Assembly (NCBI GenBank): GCA_017626055.1
Contig: JAGAJM010000006.1
Span: 248,001 to 312,000, forward strand
From: a bacterium
Lineage (GTDB): Bacteria > Cyanobacteriota > Vampirovibrionia > Gastranaerophilales > Gastranaerophilaceae
Direction: 5' to 3'
DNA length: 64,000 bases
The notes beneath the pieces are model-generated. The model searched no databases. It was not told where the DNA came from and saw only the letters and a program-made list of their open reading frames with translations. Positions 33,758 through 42,230 of the stretch are shown piece after piece; position 1 is the first letter of the stretch; every line of letters starts with the position of its first letter. A program made the translations under genes and the position numbers.

Positions 33758-35077
33758 CTATTTTAGAAATCTCAAATAGACATAAGCTGTGCTTATAACA
33801 AGTGAGATAGTTACAATGCACACCCCATATTTCAAAAATCTCATAAATGAAATTGGGTGTCCTTCTTTGCTTGCGTTTTCAGAAACTATAACGTTAGCGG
33901 CTGCACCGATAATTGTCATGTTTCCTCCTAAACAAGCTCCTAAAGATAGTGCCCACCATAATGGGTATGTGTATGTTGCTCCCATTGTTTTTTGAATTTC
34001 AACAAGCATTGGTGCCATAGTTGCGGTGTATGGGATATTATCAATAATTCCCGAGATAATACCTGATGCCCAAAGAATTAACATTGAAGTTGCAGTTTGG
34101 CTACCTTGAGTAACTTTTAATATCCATTCTGCCATCAATTTAATTCCGCCAGAAGCTTCTAAGCCACCAATAATGATAAATAACCCGATGAAGAAGAAAA
34201 TAGTATTCCATTCAACATCTCTAAGAATTTCAGTTGGTTTTTCAAATAATAGCAAGAAGCTGGCACCTAACATTGCAACAACACAAGTTTCTAAGTGAGT
34301 AATATCATGTGTCATAAATCCTAGAATTACTAATGATAAAATGGTTGTTGATCTAATCATTAGTTTTTTATCAGTAATTGAATTACTGTTATCAATGTTT
34401 GCAACTTCTGCCATTTTTTCAGGGCTAGCAACAAGTTTCTTTTTAAATACAAGTGCTAATACAATAACTACTACTGCTAAAATTATTGCAACTACTGGAG
34501 TTAATTCTTTTACGAAATCCATAAAAGATAAATTACCGGCAGAACCAATAATAATATTTGGAGGATCACCAATTAAAGTTGCGGTACCACCAATGTTTGA
34601 CGCAAAGATTTCAGTTAATAGATAAGGAATTGGATCGATATCTAATTTCTTTGCAATGGCAAATGTAATAGGCATAATTAAAATAACTGTTGTTACGTTA
34701 TCTAAAAAAGCACTTGTTACTGCAGTAAAAATACCTAAAGCAAATAAAACTTTAATTGGATGACCCTTTGTTAATTTCAATAATTCATTAGCAAGCCAAT
34801 TAAAAACACCACTTTTTGTTGTGATTGCAACAATAATCATCAATGCAACGAGTAAGAAAATTACATTAAAATCTACAAAATTAATAAAGTAATGTGGATT
34901 TAATGCTTCACCTATATTTTTTGATTGGCTAACTAAACCTAATATAATCGTTATTGCCGCACCTAAAAGTGCAATTGTAACTTTTGGTATTCTTTCTAGT
35001 GCTATAAATATATAAGCTAGGATTAATAGACCTGCCGATATAGCAACACTATGAGCTGAAATAAATTCCGCTAGCAT
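33758..35077 (-). CDS. ArsB/NhaD-type ion transporter
   Basis: 439 residues with about 11-12 membrane helices. TSAFLDNVTTVILIMP and ASNIGGTATLIGDPPNIIIG are signature motifs of the ion transporter superfamily that includes ArsB, NhaD and the P protein. SGIIDNIPYTATMAPM is the matching motif in the second repeat. The likely substrates are sodium with proton exchange, or arsenite; the sodium-linked neighbours favour Na+/H+ exchange (inference). Its start overlaps the OadG-like gene by seven bases. Confidence 0.88.
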   Translation of the reverse strand: MLAEFISAHSVAISAGLLILAYIFIALERIPKVTIALLGAAITIILGLVSQSKNIGEALNPHYFINFVDFNVIFLLVALMIIVAITTKSGVFNWLANELLKLTKGHPIKVLFALGIFTAVTSAFLDNVTTVILIMPITFAIAKKLDIDPIPYLLTEIFASNIGGTATLIGDPPNIIIGSAGNLSFMDFVKELTPVVAIILAVVVIVLALVFKKKLVASPEKMAEVANIDNSNSITDKKLMIRSTTILSLVILGFMTHDITHLETCVVAMLGASFLLLFEKPTEILRDVEWNTIFFFIGLFIIIGGLEASGGIKLMAEWILKVTQGSQTATSMLILWASGIISGIIDNIPYTATMAPMLVEIQKTMGATYTYPLWWALSLGACLGGNMTIIGAAANVIVSENASKEGHPISFMRFLKYGVCIVTISLVISTAYVYLRFLK

Positions 35078-35328
35078 TTTTTACCTCCTTTAAGTGCAGC
35101 AACGGCGCAGGCAATTGCTAGAGCAATTTCAGAGTCATTATTTGTTGTTGATTTTTTCTTAGATGTAGTTTGCTCTTCTTCCACTGCTTCAGGGAAATAT
35201 TTACCCAAGAAATTAATGATTTTAGCGTTTATGTTCATAACACAAATCATTATCGCTAGGAAAAAGAATACAAAACCCATACCAATAACCATTAGAAGGA
35301 GTCCATCCTTCCATAATTCGATATTCAT
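35071..35328 (-). CDS. oadG: OadG-like small subunit of a sodium-pump decarboxylase
   Basis: 85 residues. One N-terminal membrane helix (LLLMVIGMGFVFFFLAIMICVM) carries the GMGFVFFFL pattern of the gamma subunit of oxaloacetate/methylmalonyl-CoA decarboxylases. A short acidic and Ser/Thr/Lys linker follows, then ALAIACAVAALKGG. No alpha or beta subunits are in the window, so it is an orphan here. The stop overlaps the ArsB/NhaD-type transporter start. Gamma subunits help assemble the pump and bind zinc; here it might stabilise another partner. Confidence 0.75.
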   Translation of the reverse strand: MNIELWKDGLLLMVIGMGFVFFFLAIMICVMNINAKIINFLGKYFPEAVEEEQTTSKKKSTTNNDSEIALAIACAVAALKGGKKC

Positions 35329-35384
35329 TTTTCTCTCCTATTAAATTGTAAATGTATAAACTAAATTTGATTTATACAAGGAGA

Positions 35385-35777
35385 TTAAGGGGCTCTTGTA
35401 CAAATCTCATTCTTTAAAAGTGGAGATATTTTATGAGATTTGCTGAATAATGTTTTATTATAATTTGATGTAAATATTTGTTGTAATAGTTTATTCTGTG
35501 CAGAAGTTCTTTCTATTGTTCCGCTATTATAAGTATCTCTTCTTGATGTAGATGTGCTGATTTCGTGTCTTTGACTATTTGATGCTGCGATTGAGTTTTC
35601 GCTAACATCATCAGATAAAATTAATTCAGGTTCATCTGGAATTGATACACTATCTAAGATAATTTCTTGTTGTGAAAAATTAGAATTTAAAAGTAAAAAA
35701 TCCATTTCTCTTGCATTTGCACTAAGGGAAATGAAAAAACAAACTACTATAAAAAATATTTTAATAAAATTTTTCAC
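35385..35777 (-). CDS. small secreted protein of unknown function, GTG start
   Basis: 130 residues with a signal peptide (about 1-22, ending ANA). The mature part is rich in Ser, Asn and acidic residues, with one late cysteine. The start is GTG at 35777. There is no Shine-Dalgarno site, but an extended -10 box (TG-A-TAAAAT) ends exactly six bases before it, suggesting a leaderless mRNA. Family not recognised. Confidence 0.58.
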   Translation of the reverse strand: MKNFIKIFFIVVCFFISLSANAREMDFLLLNSNFSQQEIILDSVSIPDEPELILSDDVSENSIAASNSQRHEISTSTSRRDTYNSGTIERTSAQNKLLQQIFTSNYNKTLFSKSHKISPLLKNEICTRAP

Positions 35778-35783
35778 GCCTAT

Positions 35784-35792
35784 ATTTTATCA
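35784..35792 (-). promoter_or_regulatory. extended -10 box six bases before a GTG start
   Basis: TG-A-TAAAAT followed by six bases and GTG at 35777. No ribosome site lies between. Confidence 0.5.
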
Positions 35793-35917
35793 TAAAGATA
35801 TTATTATTTCTCTTTATATATCTGGATAATTTTATATTCCTTAAAGAATGAACATTTTTTCATGCCAAATCGTTTATTCTATATAACGCTTTGTGATGTC
35901 GAAAGGAGAATTGTAGT

Positions 35918-36439
35918 ATGAAAAAGATAATTTGTTTAATAGCATTAGCGGTAGCTTTTGTTGGGGTACCTTGTTTTGCAGCTCCAGGAGGGCATCACGG
36001 AGGCGGTCATGGTGGTCATCATGGCGGAGGAATGAGAGGTCCTGGTGGACATGGTGGCGGAAGACCAGCGATGCATGGACATATTTCCCATGGGCATAGA
36101 CCACCTATGCATATGGGTGGTGGACACAGCCCTGGAGGTATGCACAGACCTCCTCATCATCACGTAGGTCATCACCATAGACCATTGCCATCACCTATTT
36201 ATCGACCATATATAAGACCTTATTATCCTTATTACTATTCTTCTGTGTATCCATATTACACATCTTATTCTTATTATCCTGCGACAACTTATGTTTATGA
36301 TCCGATAGTAACAACTCCTGTGTCAACTGCAGTAAATGGAGTTGTTGTTACTGATCCATATTTAAAAGTTAATACTGCTGCAAATGTTATCAATGCCGCA
36401 GCAAATGTTGCTACAATGGTTCGCTACTGGACTTGGTGA
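35918..36439 (+). CDS. secreted His/Gly/Pro/Tyr-rich protein
   Basis: 173 residues with a signal peptide (ending CFA). The next 70 residues are dominated by His and Gly (GGHHGGGHGGHHGGG), then His/Pro, then a Tyr/Pro stretch (YYPYYYSSVYPYYTSYSYYP). The C terminus is a small Val/Ala-rich domain. The composition suits binding of copper, nickel or zinc, or surface adhesion, which is inferred. AAAGGAG precedes the ATG. Related in style to the head of the 7441 product. Confidence 0.7.
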   Translation: MKKIICLIALAVAFVGVPCFAAPGGHHGGGHGGHHGGGMRGPGGHGGGRPAMHGHISHGHRPPMHMGGGHSPGGMHRPPHHHVGHHHRPLPSPIYRPYIRPYYPYYYSSVYPYYTSYSYYPATTYVYDPIVTTPVSTAVNGVVVTDPYLKVNTAANVINAAANVATMVRYWTW

Positions 36440-36473
36440 TGATTGTACAAAATGCGTAAACTGAATTTTTATG

Positions 36474-36504
36474 TTAAATCTCATCTATTTAGATGAGATT
36501 TTCA
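36474..36504 (+). terminator. terminator after the His-rich gene
   Basis: AAATCTCATCT / AGATGAGATTT with a four-base loop, 35 bases after the stop. Confidence 0.72.
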
Positions 36505-36552
36505 GTGTTTTGCTAAAGAAAAATTTTTACTTGTCGATATAGAGAATATAGA

Positions 36553-36624
36553 TATGGAAAACGAAAGTTTTTCATACCTCCTCCCCAAGTCTGGTAGCCG
36601 TTCTTTTTGAAACGGCTTTTTTTT
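36553..36624 (+). ncRNA. candidate short RNA with CCTCCTCCCC segment
   Basis: About 70 nt. A hairpin GGAAAAC-GAAA-GTTTTTC (36556-36573) is followed by an unpaired stretch holding CCTCCTCCCC (36577-36586) and a terminator hairpin AGCCGTT / AACGGCT with eight T (36596-36624). TATAGA-like -10 boxes lie just upstream, but no clear -35. The CU-rich stretch is complementary to Shine-Dalgarno sequences. An 18-codon frame (ATG at 36554, TGA at 36608) spans the same bases and could be a leader peptide instead; it has no ribosome site. Confidence 0.5.
36596..36624 (+). terminator. terminator of the candidate short RNA
   Basis: AGCCGTT / AACGGCT stem with an eight-base loop and eight T. Confidence 0.88.
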
Positions 36625-36644
36625 ATGTCTAAAATTTATCATAA

Positions 36645-36679
36645 TAAAAAACTCTGAGTTTTTTTACTCAGAGTTTTTA
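36645..36679. terminator. bidirectional terminator after prs
   Basis: AAAAACTCTGAGT / ACTCAGAGTTTTT around a run of T; T runs follow on both strands. prs ends at 36703 on the minus strand. Confidence 0.85.
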
Positions 36680-36702
36680 AATTATATATTTACTATCTAT
36701 CC

Positions 36703-37722
36703 TTAGCTTACTTGCATTTCTTTTTCGAAACCAAACAATGAACTTACAGATTCATCATCATGTATTCTTGAAATTGCTTGTGCAAGTAATGGAGCAACTG
36801 AAACTTGTTTAATGTTTGATGGCATTTTGCTCATATCAAGTGGAATTGTGTTAGTAACGATACATTGAGTGATAGGAGCTGAACCTAATCTTTCAACTGC
36901 TGGACCAGAAAATACTGGGTGAGTTGCACCAACGTAAATTTCTTTAGCCCCTTTTGATTTTAGAAGTTTAGCAGCTTCACAAATTGTACCAGCTGTATCA
37001 ATAATATCGTCAAACATCAAGCAAACTTTGCCTTCAACATCCCCGATAACGTTAGTTGCAATAGCTTCATTGTGTTTGTCACGTCTTTTGTCGATGATTG
37101 CAATAGGACAATCAAGCTTTTTAGCAAAGTGACGAGTTCTGTTAGCTCCGCCCATATCAGGTGAAACTGCAACCATATCGTCTGGGTTAATATTTAAACT
37201 TTTAATATAATTTACGATAACGTTAGTCGCAAAAATGTGATCTACAAGTATATTAAAGAAACCTTGAATTTGACCTGTGTGTAAGTCCATAGCAAGCACT
37301 CTGTCTGCACCTGCAGTTGTTAATAGGTCTGCAACAAGTTTTGCAGTAATAGCTTCACGACCAGAAGTTTTTCTATCTTGTCTAGCGTAGCCATAGTAAG
37401 GAATTACTGCAGTAATAGTTTTAGCACTTGCACGTTTAAACGCATCGATAATAATTAATAATTCCATTAAGTTTTCGTTTACAGGATTACATACAGGTTG
37501 AATGATAAATACATCATCACCACGTACACTTTCTTTTACTTGAACATAAAGTTCACCATCTGCAAAGTTTTTAATAACCATAGGTCCAACTGTTGTACCC
37601 AAGTAGTCTGCGATTTCTTGAGCTAATTTAGGGTTTGAACGTCCTGAAAATAGCTTAATATCGTGAGTTGGGTTAATTGCTCTTTCTAGTTGGGTATAAG
37701 TCATTTCTTCGATTGCAGTCAT
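36703..37722 (-). CDS. prs: ribose-phosphate pyrophosphokinase (PRPP synthetase)
   Basis: 339 residues from the ATG at 37722, with AAAGGA upstream; a longer frame adds 22 residues without support. It has FSGRSNPKLAQEIADYLG at the start, DDVFIIQPV, AVIPYYGYARQDRK with the ATP-binding arginine, and VCLMFDDIIDTAGT, the PRPP-binding loop. It makes PRPP from ribose 5-phosphate and ATP for purine, pyrimidine, His, Trp and NAD synthesis. The length fits class I enzymes. It stands alone between a terminator and divergent plus-strand gene. Confidence 0.96.
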   Translation of the reverse strand: MTAIEEMTYTQLERAINPTHDIKLFSGRSNPKLAQEIADYLGTTVGPMVIKNFADGELYVQVKESVRGDDVFIIQPVCNPVNENLMELLIIIDAFKRASAKTITAVIPYYGYARQDRKTSGREAITAKLVADLLTTAGADRVLAMDLHTGQIQGFFNILVDHIFATNVIVNYIKSLNINPDDMVAVSPDMGGANRTRHFAKKLDCPIAIIDKRRDKHNEAIATNVIGDVEGKVCLMFDDIIDTAGTICEAAKLLKSKGAKEIYVGATHPVFSGPAVERLGSAPITQCIVTNTIPLDMSKMPSNIKQVSVAPLLAQAISRIHDDESVSSLFGFEKEMQVS

Positions 37723-37923
37723 ATTCTTAATCCTTTCTACGTAAAAGTCAGCATGGTCTATTATAAATCTGATTGATTTTAACCACAATATTTTTTTAAG
37801 TTTTGTTATAATAAAACTCCTAAAAAAATAATTTGTTAGTTTATAAATTATAATTTCTATATACGCAAAAATATTTTTGTTCGGTTTTATATTATATTGA
37901 TGAATAATATAAAAGGAGCCGAA

Positions 37924-38184
37924 ATGAAATTAAATAGTATTACCTCAGCTATAACAAAAGAAGTGAATTTAGAATCATTAGCAAAAAAAGCTCAGGAAGT
38001 TACTGATGTGATTACTGAACGTATTTCAAGACCTCAGGCAACTCCAAAGATTTCTGCAGCAAGAGTTAATTTAGAATTAAATGCTGAAAACATGTCACCA
38101 AATGATTATATTGCAGCAAGAAGTTATATTGCTGGCTTAGAAATGGAAGAATTGATTGCTTCAGAAATGAAGATGTTTAGATAA
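37924..38184 (+). CDS. hypothetical 86-aa helical protein
   Basis: The ATG at 37924 has AAAAGGAG eight bases upstream; the open frame starts nine codons earlier but without a site. The product is a soluble, charged, mainly helical protein (LESLAKKAQEVTDVITERI; SYIAGLEMEELIASEMKMF) with no cysteines. It is flanked by AT-rich promoter-like sequence with TATAAT-like boxes and by a strong terminator shared with hppA. Family not recognised. Confidence 0.6.
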   Translation: MKLNSITSAITKEVNLESLAKKAQEVTDVITERISRPQATPKISAARVNLELNAENMSPNDYIAARSYIAGLEMEELIASEMKMFR

Positions 38185-38195
38185 GATTTACAAAT

Positions 38196-38235
38196 AAAAA
38201 GGGGCGGTTTCGAAAATCGAAACCGCCCCTTTTTT
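38196..38235. terminator. very strong bidirectional terminator between 37924 gene and hppA
   Basis: AAAAAGGGGCGGTTTCGA pairs with TCGAAACCGCCCCTTTTT around four bases. It is GC-rich against an AT-rich background and serves both convergent genes. Confidence 0.93.
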
Positions 38236-38247
38236 AGCTCTTGCTAA

Positions 38248-40701
38248 TTATTCAGTTACTTTTTCTTCTTTACGAGTAGGAATTCTCATTCCGTAGAAAG
38301 ATCTGATAACAAAGATTAACGCAATTACTAGGAACACAGCACCAACGATTGGAGCAATTTTTCTAAATGATTCATTGATAGCAATTTCCATTGCTAGTAA
38401 ACCAAATAAAGTTGTGAACTTAATAATTGGATTCATTGCAACTGAAGAAGTATCTTTAAATGGGTCACCAACTGTATCACCAACAACTGTTGCTTCATGA
38501 AGTGGAGTACCTTTTTCTTTTAAATCAACTTCAACAATTTTCTTAGCGTTATCCCAGCATCCGCCAGCGTTAGCCATAAATACAGCTTGGAATAAACCAA
38601 ATACTGCAATTGCAATCAAGTAGCTTACAAAGAATGAAACTGCTAATTGAGATTTTTCGCCTGGAGCTGATAAACAAGCTAGAGCTAATGCAAATGTAAA
38701 TAATGCGATAAAGATATTTACCATACCTTTTTGAGCATATTGAGTACAAATTTTTACAACTTCTTTTGAATTTGCAACGTTTGCACTTTTTTCATCAGCA
38801 TCACCTAGTTTGATATTTTCTTTAATATATTCAACTGCTTGGTATGCACCTGTTGTTACAGCTTGCATAGAAGCACCAGAGAACCAGTAAATTACTGCAC
38901 CACCAGTTAGTAAACCTAACAATGTGTATGGGTTAAGTAAGTTCAAGATTGATTCTGGTTGAATACCTAAAGTGTTTTGGATAACCAAGATTAGTGAGAA
39001 AATCATAGTTGTAGCACCAACAACTGCTGTACCAATAAGAACTGGTTTAGAAGTTGCTTTGAATGTGTTACCTGCACCATCATTTTCTTCTAAGTATTGC
39101 TTAGCGTTATCAAAGTCAGCATCGAATCCGTATTGTTCTTTGATTTGACCTTTAACATCTGGGATTTCTTCAATTAAAGATAATTCATATACTGATTGAG
39201 CGTTATCTGTAACTGGGCCATATGAGTCAACAGCAATTGTTACAGGACCCATACCTAGGAAACCGAAAGCTACTAAGCCGAAAGCGAATACTGACGGATA
39301 AATCATTAAGCCTTCTTCTCCAGAAGGAATGAATGTACTTGCAACATAAGCTAACGCCATAAGTAATACGATTACCATACCAATCCAGAAACCAGAATAG
39401 TTACCAGATACGATACCAGATAGGATTGTTAGAGATGAACCACCTTCACGAGAGGCAGTAACAACTTCTTCTGTGTGTTTAGCTTTTGGTGAAGTGAATA
39501 TCTTAGTAAATTCTGGGATTAGAGCTGCGCCTAATGTACCGCAAGAAATGATACAAGATAATACTAGCCAAATATTGTTACCCATATCGCTTAATAACCA
39601 GTAACTTACACCAAATGTCATAGCGATAGATAGGATAGATGTAATCCATACAAGTCTTGTTAATGGAGCTTCGAAGTCAAATTTTTCTACACGTGGAGCG
39701 TAAATAAATCTATCCCAAAGTCCGTTAATCCAGTATGCAACTACTGAAGTTACAATCATTAAAAATCTCATAACAAAGATCCATGCTAATAATTGAACTT
39801 GGTTTTCTTGACCCATAACAGCTAATAAAATGAAACTAACTAAAGCAACACCAGTTACACCATAAGTTTCAAAACCATCAGCAGTTGGTCCGATAGAGTC
39901 GCCTGCGTTATCACCAGTACAGTCAGCGATTACACCTGGGTTACGAGGGTCGTCTTCTTTAATACCAAATTGGATTTTCATTAAGTCTGAACCGATATCT
40001 GCAATCTTTGTAAAGATACCACCAGCTACACGAAGTGCTGATGCACCTAAAGATTCACCGATAGCAAAACCAATGAAACATGCTCCAGCAATTTCTCCAG
40101 GAACAAATAATAGAATTGTAAGCATCATGATAAGTTCAACAGATACCAACAATACACCAATACTCATACCAGCTTTTAATGGAATGTTCATTGTGTTCAA
40201 TGGGTTACCTTTTAATGCTGCAAATGCAGTTCTAGAGTTTGCTAAAGTATTCATTCTGATACCGAACCAAGCAACCGCATAAGAACCTAAAATACCAATT
40301 ACTGACCAAGCTAAAATTGTTAATACACCTTTAGCTCCCATATGGTTCAAGTATCCGAAATAGAACGCAATACATAAACCAATTAAAACTTCTAAAACTA
40401 GAAGGAATTTACCTTGTTGTACCAAGTAAGTTTTACAAGTTTCAAAAATTGTATTACCAACATTGTTCATTACTTCATGAACATCTAATTTTTTGATTTT
40501 TAAGAACTCAATAAGTCCAAAAACCAAGCCAGCTACAGAAATTCCAAGCCCAATCAAAAGTAGAGTGTAACTATCTTTTGAAATCGATTGGATACTAGGA
40601 ACAACTAAGTCGGCTTCACTTGCAAATGCAGGTGAAATACCAAGAATCATTACTGCAAATATTGCCAATAATGTCATTGGTGAAACAAACTTTTTAATCA
40701 T
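38248..40701 (-). CDS. hppA: membrane-bound pyrophosphatase, ion-pumping
   Basis: 817 residues, longer than the usual 660-760 because of a signal-like N terminus (ending AFA) and an insert in the DNAQSVYELS region. Core motifs are IADCTGDNAGDSIGPTADGFETYG and GPVTDNAQ for metal-pyrophosphate binding, and FMANAGGCWDNAKK near the C terminus. It hydrolyses PPi and pumps H+ or Na+ across the inner membrane. The GNTFKA segment has lysine at the position that usually marks K+-independent members; Na+ pumps usually have alanine there. The segment is divergent, so ion type is open. It spares ATP by using PPi from biosynthesis. Confidence 0.93.
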   Translation of the reverse strand: MIKKFVSPMTLLAIFAVMILGISPAFASEADLVVPSIQSISKDSYTLLLIGLGISVAGLVFGLIEFLKIKKLDVHEVMNNVGNTIFETCKTYLVQQGKFLLVLEVLIGLCIAFYFGYLNHMGAKGVLTILAWSVIGILGSYAVAWFGIRMNTLANSRTAFAALKGNPLNTMNIPLKAGMSIGVLLVSVELIMMLTILLFVPGEIAGACFIGFAIGESLGASALRVAGGIFTKIADIGSDLMKIQFGIKEDDPRNPGVIADCTGDNAGDSIGPTADGFETYGVTGVALVSFILLAVMGQENQVQLLAWIFVMRFLMIVTSVVAYWINGLWDRFIYAPRVEKFDFEAPLTRLVWITSILSIAMTFGVSYWLLSDMGNNIWLVLSCIISCGTLGAALIPEFTKIFTSPKAKHTEEVVTASREGGSSLTILSGIVSGNYSGFWIGMVIVLLMALAYVASTFIPSGEEGLMIYPSVFAFGLVAFGFLGMGPVTIAVDSYGPVTDNAQSVYELSLIEEIPDVKGQIKEQYGFDADFDNAKQYLEENDGAGNTFKATSKPVLIGTAVVGATTMIFSLILVIQNTLGIQPESILNLLNPYTLLGLLTGGAVIYWFSGASMQAVTTGAYQAVEYIKENIKLGDADEKSANVANSKEVVKICTQYAQKGMVNIFIALFTFALALACLSAPGEKSQLAVSFFVSYLIAIAVFGLFQAVFMANAGGCWDNAKKIVEVDLKEKGTPLHEATVVGDTVGDPFKDTSSVAMNPIIKFTTLFGLLAMEIAINESFRKIAPIVGAVFLVIALIFVIRSFYGMRIPTRKEEKVTE

Positions 40702-40812
40702 ATTTTTTGCTCTCCTTTACCAAAAGTTTTTCACACTCTTTTATTCTACTAAATATTGGGGTTTTAGACAATTTTTTAACATTTTGTCATGAAACTTTTC
40801 AGACCATGCTAA

Positions 40813-40841
40813 TTGCCTATTTTTTTTGAATTTGTTATTCT
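40813..40841 (+). promoter_or_regulatory. promoter with -10 six bases before a start codon (leaderless candidate)
   Basis: TTGCCT, 17 bases, then extended -10 TG-T-TATTCT, six bases and the ATG at 40848. No Shine-Dalgarno site. Confidence 0.6.
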
Positions 40842-40847
40842 ATAAAT

Positions 40848-41228
40848 ATGCGAATTCATGAGTTTTTGAAAAAGTTTTTTTTAGTGCTTTGTATGTTTGC
40901 TATTTTAGGGATTATTATGATGGTACCTATGGATGATTATCAACATTCTTATAATAAGCAACGACAACGATATCGTAACGCCCCACAAATGCATGTGGAT
41001 GCAACTGAACGATATGTTGAAGCAATCATGGATGGCAAAGAGGATACTTCAAAAGGTATAAAAGCAAGGGCACCAAGAAAATATTATTTACCATTTTTTG
41101 ATAAGGTGGAATCTTCTCAAAAGCATGCAAAAATTAAAACAAGAAGAAAATACGATAAACCTCTCTATGTAAGGGATAAGAACAATCCGAAAGTTTTAAG
41201 ACCATATAGTAAAAAACGTTTTTGGTAG
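40848..41228 (+). CDS. small basic membrane-anchored protein
   Basis: 126 residues. A membrane helix (about 8-27, FFLVLCMFAILGIIMMVPM) is followed by a basic domain rich in Lys, Arg and Tyr, ending RPYSKKRFW. It may be a periplasmic protein with uncleaved anchor. It lacks a Shine-Dalgarno site; the promoter layout suggests a leaderless mRNA. A terminator follows. Family not recognised. Confidence 0.58.
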   Translation: MRIHEFLKKFFLVLCMFAILGIIMMVPMDDYQHSYNKQRQRYRNAPQMHVDATERYVEAIMDGKEDTSKGIKARAPRKYYLPFFDKVESSQKHAKIKTRRKYDKPLYVRDKNNPKVLRPYSKKRFW

Positions 41229-41252
41229 CGCATGGTTTTCATGCTTTTTTTA
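41228..41252 (+). terminator. terminator after the small basic protein gene
   Basis: GCATG-GTTTT-CATGC with seven T, directly after the stop. Confidence 0.75.
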
Positions 41253-41375
41253 TATTTTATACCCCGAATACTTTAATAGGTTGAGAAAGTTTTCATCCTT
41301 TTAAACGATGTTTAAATTATTGAATATTATAGAATAGAAATGTAGAAAAACGAAGTAGAAGAATTGGGTAGGTTA

Positions 41376-42200
41376 ATGGAACAAAGTTTTGATTTTTCTT
41401 CATATAACAGCATAAAGCGTATGTCGGAAGACGAGCTTGTTGCTTTGTGGGAAAAATATCTTGCTGATAAATCAAATAAACAAGCAAGAGATACTTTGAT
41501 AGTTCAATATATTTATCTAGTAAGATATGTAGTTGGACGTGTTAAGGTTTCATTACCTGTGACAATTTCTATTGAAGACATTGCAGGTTATGGTGTAGAA
41601 GGTTTAATTAATGCTATTGAGCGTTTTTCACCTCAAAAAAATACTAGATTTGAAACTTATGCTCTTATTAGAGTTCGTGGTGCAATATTAGATAGAATTC
41701 GTTCTGAAGATTTCTTACCAAGAAGTGTGAGAAAGAAAATAAAAGATATTAAGCAGGCTGCTGAATATCTGAAACAAGAGTTTGGAAGAACTCCTACAAC
41801 TACTGAAATTGCAAATTATTTGGAAATGGATCCAGATAAGGTAAATCAAATCATGTCAGAAGATGTAGTTGTAACTTCAATTTATGAAAAACGTGGTTCA
41901 TCTGAAGATAGTATGGAAATTATTGATACTATTGAAGATTCAAATAAATTAAATCCACAAGAACAAATGGAAGAAAAGAATGTAAAATCAGATTTGCAAC
42001 GAGCATTGCAAAGACTTCCTGAACGTGAAAGAGTTTTAATGGTCTTGTACTATCAAGAAAACATGACAATGAAAGAAATTGGCGAAACTCTATCAATGTC
42101 AGAATCTCGTGTTTGTCAGTTACATGCTCAAGCGATTATGAAACTTAAAAACATTCTTAATGAAAATCGTTCATCACGACTTCAACAAGCTATTGTGTAG
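41376..42200 (+). CDS. FliA/WhiG-like RNA polymerase sigma factor
   Basis: 274 residues from the ATG at 41376 (TAGG upstream). Region 2 includes SIEDIAGYGVEGLINAIERF and FETYALIRVRGAILDRIRSEDFLPRSVR, region 3 reads LKQEFGRTPTTTEIANYL, and region 4 ends MKEIGETLSMSESRVCQLHAQAIMKLK. The VRGAILDRIR segment is typical of the sigma-28/FliA and SigF/WhiG group. Such factors direct RNA polymerase to flagellar, sporulation or stress promoters; no flagellar genes are in the window. No anti-sigma gene is adjacent. Confidence 0.88.
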   Translation: MEQSFDFSSYNSIKRMSEDELVALWEKYLADKSNKQARDTLIVQYIYLVRYVVGRVKVSLPVTISIEDIAGYGVEGLINAIERFSPQKNTRFETYALIRVRGAILDRIRSEDFLPRSVRKKIKDIKQAAEYLKQEFGRTPTTTEIANYLEMDPDKVNQIMSEDVVVTSIYEKRGSSEDSMEIIDTIEDSNKLNPQEQMEEKNVKSDLQRALQRLPERERVLMVLYYQENMTMKEIGETLSMSESRVCQLHAQAIMKLKNILNENRSSRLQQAIV

Positions 42201-42230
42201 GGATAACTATAATCAAGTTTAACTGATTTG

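Noticed and set aside
35918-36439. Direct repeats of GGHGG-type codons as a CRISPR-like array
   Set aside because: The repeats are in-frame coding repeats without spacers of constant length, inside a gene with a good start and signal peptide.
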